Shown: piece by piece, positions 60,887 to 64,000 of the stretch
Numbering within the stretch: the stretch's first letter is position 1
Layout of the letters: each line of letters begins with the position of its first letter
From: Maricaulis maris
GTDB taxonomy: Bacteria; Pseudomonadota; Alphaproteobacteria; Caulobacterales; Maricaulaceae
Assembly: GCF_003634045.1 (NCBI RefSeq)
Contig: NZ_RBIM01000007.1
Location: forward strand, 62,001 to 126,000
Length of the DNA: 64,000 nt
Direction: 5' to 3'
Notes under the pieces: generated by a model
What the model was told of the DNA's origin: nothing
The model's database searches: none
Seen by the model: the letters and a program-made list of their open reading frames with translations, nothing else
Position numbers and translations under genes: made by a program

Positions 60887-61945
60887 ATGCCCCACTGGCT
60901 CGACCGATTGTTTGGCCGGGAGGAGAAATCCGCCCTGTCCAGCCGTCTCATTGCCCTGACTGCGGGGTCGCAGACCGGATGGTCGCCGCGCGCCTTGCCG
61001 GCGATGATGCAGGCCGGTTATGCCCGCAATGCCATCGTCCATCGCTGCGTCCGGCTGACCGCGGAGGCCGCCGCCGCCGTGCCGCTGACCGCGTCAGACG
61101 CGGAGATCACCCGGCTATTGGACATGCCCAATCCGGACCAGTCCGGGCCGGAGCTGTGGGAAACGCTCTATGGTTATCTACAGCTGGCGGGAAATGCCTA
61201 TCTCGAGCTTGCCAGCCTGGCCGATGAACCGCGCGCGCTCCATCTTTTGCGCCCGGATCGCATGCGTGTACTGGCCGGGCCGACCGGTTGGCCGGAGGGG
61301 TGGGAGTATGCGGCGGCCGGCCGGAAACGTCGTTTTCAGCGCGATCGGGCCTCGGGCCGCAGCCCGGTTTTCCACATCCGCCTCTTCCATCCCGGCGATG
61401 ATCATTATGGCCTCTCACCACTGGAGGCGGTGGGCCGGGCGCTGGATCTTCACACCGCCGGCTCCGACTGGGCGCGCGCCCTGCTGGACAATGCGGCGCG
61501 GCCGTCCGGCGCGCTGGTTTTCAAGGGCGAGAACGGCCAGCTCTCGCCGGACCAGTTCGAGCGTCTGAAAGCCGAGCTGGAGGCCAGCCATACCGGCCCG
61601 AACAATGCCGGACGTCCGCTGCTGCTGGAAGGCGGGCTCGACTGGACGCCGATGGCGTTGAGCCCGGCCGAGATGGACTTCACCACCGCCCGCCGCGAAG
61701 CGGCGCGAGAGATCGCGCTGGGCCTCGGCGTGCCGCCGCTCCTGCTCGGCCTGCCCGGCGACAATACCCACGCCAATTACGCCGAGGCCAATGCCGCCTT
61801 CCTGCGCCAGACCGTGCGTCCGCTGGTGATGAAAATGGCCCGCGCCCTGAGCGTCTGGCTGCGGCCCTGGGCGACGCCGGAGCTGGAGATCAAGCCGGAT
61901 TTCACCGTCCTGGAGGACGGCCAGAAGGAGGCGCGCCATGCGTGA
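60887..61945 (+). CDS. GTA g3-like portal protein (HK97 type)
   Basis: A 352-residue portal protein. Conserved features include NAIVHRCVRLTAEAAAAVP near the N-terminus, GNAYLEL, and GLSPLEAVGRALDLH. The region PPLLLGLPGDNTHANYAEAN is present, quoted here as LGLPGDNTHANYAEAN. This is the HK97-type portal of RcGTA g3. ATG 60887 follows the strong site AAAAGGAGG. It begins 37 bases after the terminase gene and overlaps g3.5 by eight bases. Confidence 0.95.
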   Translation: MPHWLDRLFGREEKSALSSRLIALTAGSQTGWSPRALPAMMQAGYARNAIVHRCVRLTAEAAAAVPLTASDAEITRLLDMPNPDQSGPELWETLYGYLQLAGNAYLELASLADEPRALHLLRPDRMRVLAGPTGWPEGWEYAAAGRKRRFQRDRASGRSPVFHIRLFHPGDDHYGLSPLEAVGRALDLHTAGSDWARALLDNAARPSGALVFKGENGQLSPDQFERLKAELEASHTGPNNAGRPLLLEGGLDWTPMALSPAEMDFTTARREAAREIALGLGVPPLLLGLPGDNTHANYAEANAAFLRQTVRPLVMKMARALSVWLRPWATPELEIKPDFTVLEDGQKEARHA

Positions 61946-62177
61946 GGCCGACAATTGGACCGTCCAGAAACAGGTCACCCTCGGCCTGGTCTTCGCCATC
62001 CTCCTGCAAACCTCCGGCGCTCTGATCTGGTCCGGCCGGGTCGGTGAACGTCTCGACCAGCTCGAACATGTCAGCGACCGCGCCAGCCCTTTGGCCGAAC
62101 GCCTGGCGAGGCTGGAAGCCGAGATGCGCCTGGCCCGCGAGAGCCTGGTGCGGATCGAGCGGCGGATGGAGGAGTGA
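61938..62177 (+). CDS. GTA g3.5-like small membrane-anchored coiled-coil protein
   Basis: A 79-residue protein with one N-terminal hydrophobic helix (residues 14-33) and a coiled coil (about 36-79, RLDQLEHVSDR ... RLARLEAEMRLARESL). Size and position match the small orf g3.5 between portal and protease in RcGTA. Its function is unknown. It overlaps the portal gene by eight bases, so it is coupled. A repeat-filled gap of about 370 bases follows, unusual inside this operon. Confidence 0.8.
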   Translation: MREADNWTVQKQVTLGLVFAILLQTSGALIWSGRVGERLDQLEHVSDRASPLAERLARLEAEMRLARESLVRIERRMEE

Positions 62178-62243
62178 GTTTTTTCGATATTGAAGTGAGG
62201 CGCCGCAGCGCCCACCAATCCATTCATCGCTTGCCGAGACGTC

Positions 62244-62322
62244 GCCGCATCCGGTTTTCCAGGTCAAGGGCGCGAAGCGCCGCTACGCGGTTTTACCCTT
62301 GAGCTGGAAAACCGGATGCGGC
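62244..62322. repeat. family C palindromic repeat, copy 3, inside the GTA operon
   Basis: Arms GCCGCATCCGGTTTTCCAGG and TGGAAAACCGGATGCGGC enclose GTCAAGGGCGCGAAGCGCC. Outer flanks CATTCATCGCTTGCCGAG and GACAAGTGATCCATGGATG match the empty locus at 29396. Confidence 0.9.
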
Positions 62323-62403
62323 CTGCTGGCTGACAAGTGATCCATGGATGATTGCGCGCCGACGGCGCTGAATTTCCAACTCTATTCCAACTCCCATCTA
62401 CCC

Positions 62404-62504
62404 ACCGTCATCCCCCGGCTTGTCCGGGGGACCTCAACCATCCCGCCAGCCGGTTAGCCGGGGTCCCCCGGACCGGCGCTGTGCGCCGGCCGTGGGATGA
62501 CGGT
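62404..62504. repeat. family A palindromic repeat, copy 5, inside the GTA operon
   Basis: Arms ACCGTCATCCC and GGGATGACGGT enclose CCGGCTTGTCCGGGGGACC and CGGGGTCCCCCGGACCGG. It is the closest relative of the copy at 58703. Confidence 0.85.
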
Positions 62505-62549
62505 GAGCGAGTGATTTCAATCTTCCCCCCCCAAACCCGGAGTCCTCCC

Positions 62550-62984
62550 ATGCCAGATACCCTCGCCATCGAGGGTCATGCCAGCCTGTTCGGGCTGGCT
62601 GACCTTGGCGGCGATGTTGTGGCGCGCGGCGCTTTTGCGGCCTCGCTCGCCACCCGCCGCACCATTCCGATGCTGTTCCAGCACGATCCGTTCGAGCCGG
62701 TCGGCGTGTGGACCGCGATCACCGAAGACGCGCGCGGCCTGTTCGTGCGCGGCGAAATCCTCGCCACCGGCGCGCGGGGACGGGCGACAGCGGCGCTGGT
62801 CCGGCGCGGCGCGGTGGACGGGCTGTCCATCGGCTTTCGCACCCGCGCGGCCCGGCCTCGCAAGGTCCGGGGCCGTCTGCTGACCGCGATCGATCTCTGG
62901 GAAGTCTCCATCGTGACCTTCCCCATGCTGCCCCAGGCGCGCCTGCGTCTTGTGGCTCCGGCGGGCGACCGTGTCGCCGCCTGA
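62550..62984 (+). CDS. GTA g4-like prohead protease (HK97 type)
   Basis: A 144-residue HK97-type maturation protease. Catalytic residues are His45 (FQHDPFEPVG) and Ser93 (DGLSIGF). The Asp/Glu partner is likely in the DLWEVSIVTFP segment. It cleaves the capsid N-terminal delta domain during head maturation. ATG 62550 is used; CGGAG lies about ten bases upstream. It is separated from g3.5 by repeats but from the capsid gene by only 50 bases. Confidence 0.94.
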   Translation: MPDTLAIEGHASLFGLADLGGDVVARGAFAASLATRRTIPMLFQHDPFEPVGVWTAITEDARGLFVRGEILATGARGRATAALVRRGAVDGLSIGFRTRAARPRKVRGRLLTAIDLWEVSIVTFPMLPQARLRLVAPAGDRVAA

Positions 62985-63034
62985 CTTTCCACCCTTTGAC
63001 AACTCCCACCCTTTTCCAACCCCAGGAGATTTAT

Positions 63035-64000
63035 GTGAGCAAGGAAACCAAGATGACAGCCGCGACCGGTGACAGCCGCGCGGTGATGGGCGAGCTGCTG
63101 GCTGCCTTCGAACAGTTCAAACAGGCCAATGACCAGCGCCTCGCCGAGATCGAGACGCGGGCCGCTGCCGACGTGTTGCTGGAAGACAAGGTCGCCCGCA
63201 TCGACAAGGCCCTCGACAGCCAGAAATCCGCCCTCGACCGGCTGGTCCATGAGGCCGCCCGTCCGGGCCTCGCCACCGGTGCGGACAGGTCCGCGGCCTC
63301 TCTCGGCTTTGCCGCCTATATGCGCAGTGGCCAGATCGGGGAGGGCAAGTCCGCGACCGCCGGTACGCCCGGCGAGGGCGGTCATGTCGTGCCGGTCGAG
63401 ACCGAGGCGCATATCGACCGCCTGCTGGCCGAAGCCTCGCCGATCCGCTCGATCGCCACCGTGCGCCAGAGCACCATGGGCGTGTTCCGCAAACCGGTCT
63501 CGCGCGGCGGCGCAGCGACCGGTTGGGTGTCGGAGACGGCCGCCCGCCCCGAGACCGATGCGCCGAGCCTCGAACTGATCGAATTTCCCGCTGCCGAGCT
63601 CTACGCCATGCCGGCCGCCACCCAGCAATTGCTCGATGACGCCATGGTCGATGTCGAGGACTGGCTGGCGCAAGAGGTCCGCGATGTCTTCGCCGCCCAG
63701 GAAAGCGCGGCCTTTGTCGCCGGCGACGGCATCAACAAGCCGCGCGGTCTGCTGGACTACACGGCGGTTGCCGAGGGCACACAGGCCTGGGGGGAGCTGG
63801 GCTATGTCGCGACCGGCACGGCGGGCGGCTTCGATGCGGCAGATCCGGCCGATGCGCTGATCGACCTCATCTATGCGCCCAAGACCGCCTATCGCGCCAA
63901 GGGCCGTTTCGTGATGAACCGTCAGACGGTCTCTGCCGTGCGCCGCTTCAAAGATGCCGACGGCAATTATCTCTGGCAGCCGGCGCTGGGCGAGGGCGCA
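63035..64000 (+). CDS. GTA g5-like major capsid protein (HK97 fold), 3' end outside the window
   Basis: The first 322 codons are present and open to the last base. Residues about 18-72 form a coiled coil (the scaffold-like delta domain cut by the protease). Then follow SLGFAAYMRSG, TAGTPGEGGHVVPVETEAHI, WVSETAARPETDAPSLE, ATQQLLDDAMVDVEDWLAQ and GDGINKPRGLLDY, all typical of GTA/HK97 capsids. The start is GTG 63035 with AGGAG six bases upstream; an overlapping ATG at 63033 meets a stop at once. It is the most strongly expressed gene expected in the operon. Confidence 0.96.
   Translation, partial: MSKETKMTAATGDSRAVMGELLAAFEQFKQANDQRLAEIETRAAADVLLEDKVARIDKALDSQKSALDRLVHEAARPGLATGADRSAASLGFAAYMRSGQIGEGKSATAGTPGEGGHVVPVETEAHIDRLLAEASPIRSIATVRQSTMGVFRKPVSRGGAATGWVSETAARPETDAPSLELIEFPAAELYAMPAATQQLLDDAMVDVEDWLAQEVRDVFAAQESAAFVAGDGINKPRGLLDYTAVAEGTQAWGELGYVATGTAGGFDAADPADALIDLIYAPKTAYRAKGRFVMNRQTVSAVRRFKDADGNYLWQPALGEGA

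Larger units (their letters stand above)
62178..62549. other. gap inside the GTA operon filled by two repeats
   Basis: These 372 bases carry a family C palindrome (62244-62322) and a family A palindrome (62404-62504) between g3.5 and the protease gene. No gene is seen. Confidence 0.85.

Noticed and set aside
59145-64000. Ordinary prophage rather than a GTA
   Set aside because: Gene order matches RcGTA g1-g5 including g3.5, no integrase or lysogeny gene is visible, and a GafYZ-like pair is present. It cannot be fully excluded because the 3' part is outside the window.

Overview
The window is a high-GC, gene-dense stretch of an alphaproteobacterial chromosome. The gene set fits the Caulobacterales/Maricaulales lineage, and a stalked marine Maricaulis-like bacterium is my best guess. 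Supporting markers are two DUF2336 proteins, a DivJ-like kinase, a DUF3450/ExbB/ExbD/TonB/TPR energy-transducing cluster, an Rhodobacter-capsulatus-type gene transfer agent (GTA) head operon and a large Mrp-type cation/proton antiporter. The assignment is inference; no rRNA or taxonomic marker search was possible.

Layout. 1-2.6 kb: tail of a DUF3667-like membrane protein, sppA (reverse) and tRNA-Pro (reverse). 2.8-12.1 kb: tRNA-Gln, a roughly 770-base gene-free leader with nested hairpins, then DUF3450, a TtpC-like ExbB fusion, exbB, exbD, exbD, tonB and a TPR protein, followed by a second TPR-tonB pair. 12.2-19.9 kb: oligopeptidase-B-like lipoprotein, msrB, an MFS transporter, a DoxX-like protein, a DUF2336 protein, a metallophosphoesterase and a lipid-kinase-like protein. 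20.1-28.0 kb: ten overlapping Mrp antiporter genes, with three MrpD/NuoL-like subunits and MrpA present only as its C-terminal module. 28.1-31.9 kb: a DnaA-domain-IV-like protein plus a DUF6456 protein (resembling the GTA activator pair GafY/GafZ), sufE, DUF5330 and a secreted protein. 32.0-41.6 kb: a DivJ-like kinase, an AT-richer orphan membrane protein, a DEAD-box helicase with a repetitive basic tail, and a receiver-kinase/CHASE-kinase/receiver trio. 41.6-55 kb: ABC-F ATPase, a BcsB-like membrane-anchored protein, DUF1491, prfC, an MscS channel, an AbrB/Doc toxin-antitoxin pair, DUF2336, and a GGDEF-EAL protein with a PAN-domain partner. 55-58.4 kb: a one-domain voltage-gated cation channel, a class A penicillin-binding protein and a YcgN-like CxxC protein. 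59.1-64.0 kb: GTA genes equivalent to g1, g2, g3, g3.5, g4 and g5, the last cut by the window end.

Working together. The Mrp cluster, voltage-gated channel and MscS channel point to ion and osmotic handling in a saline habitat. The TonB clusters energise outer-membrane uptake. The GafY/GafZ-like pair at 28-29 kb probably controls the GTA operon at 59 kb. An intrinsic terminator immediately upstream of the first GTA gene fits control by anti-termination.

Most gene-free stretches are filled by at least four families of dispersed imperfect palindromes (called A, B, C and D here). These also break into the GTA operon. One family-C locus looks like the outer frame without its central palindrome, which suggests the core can be gained or lost.
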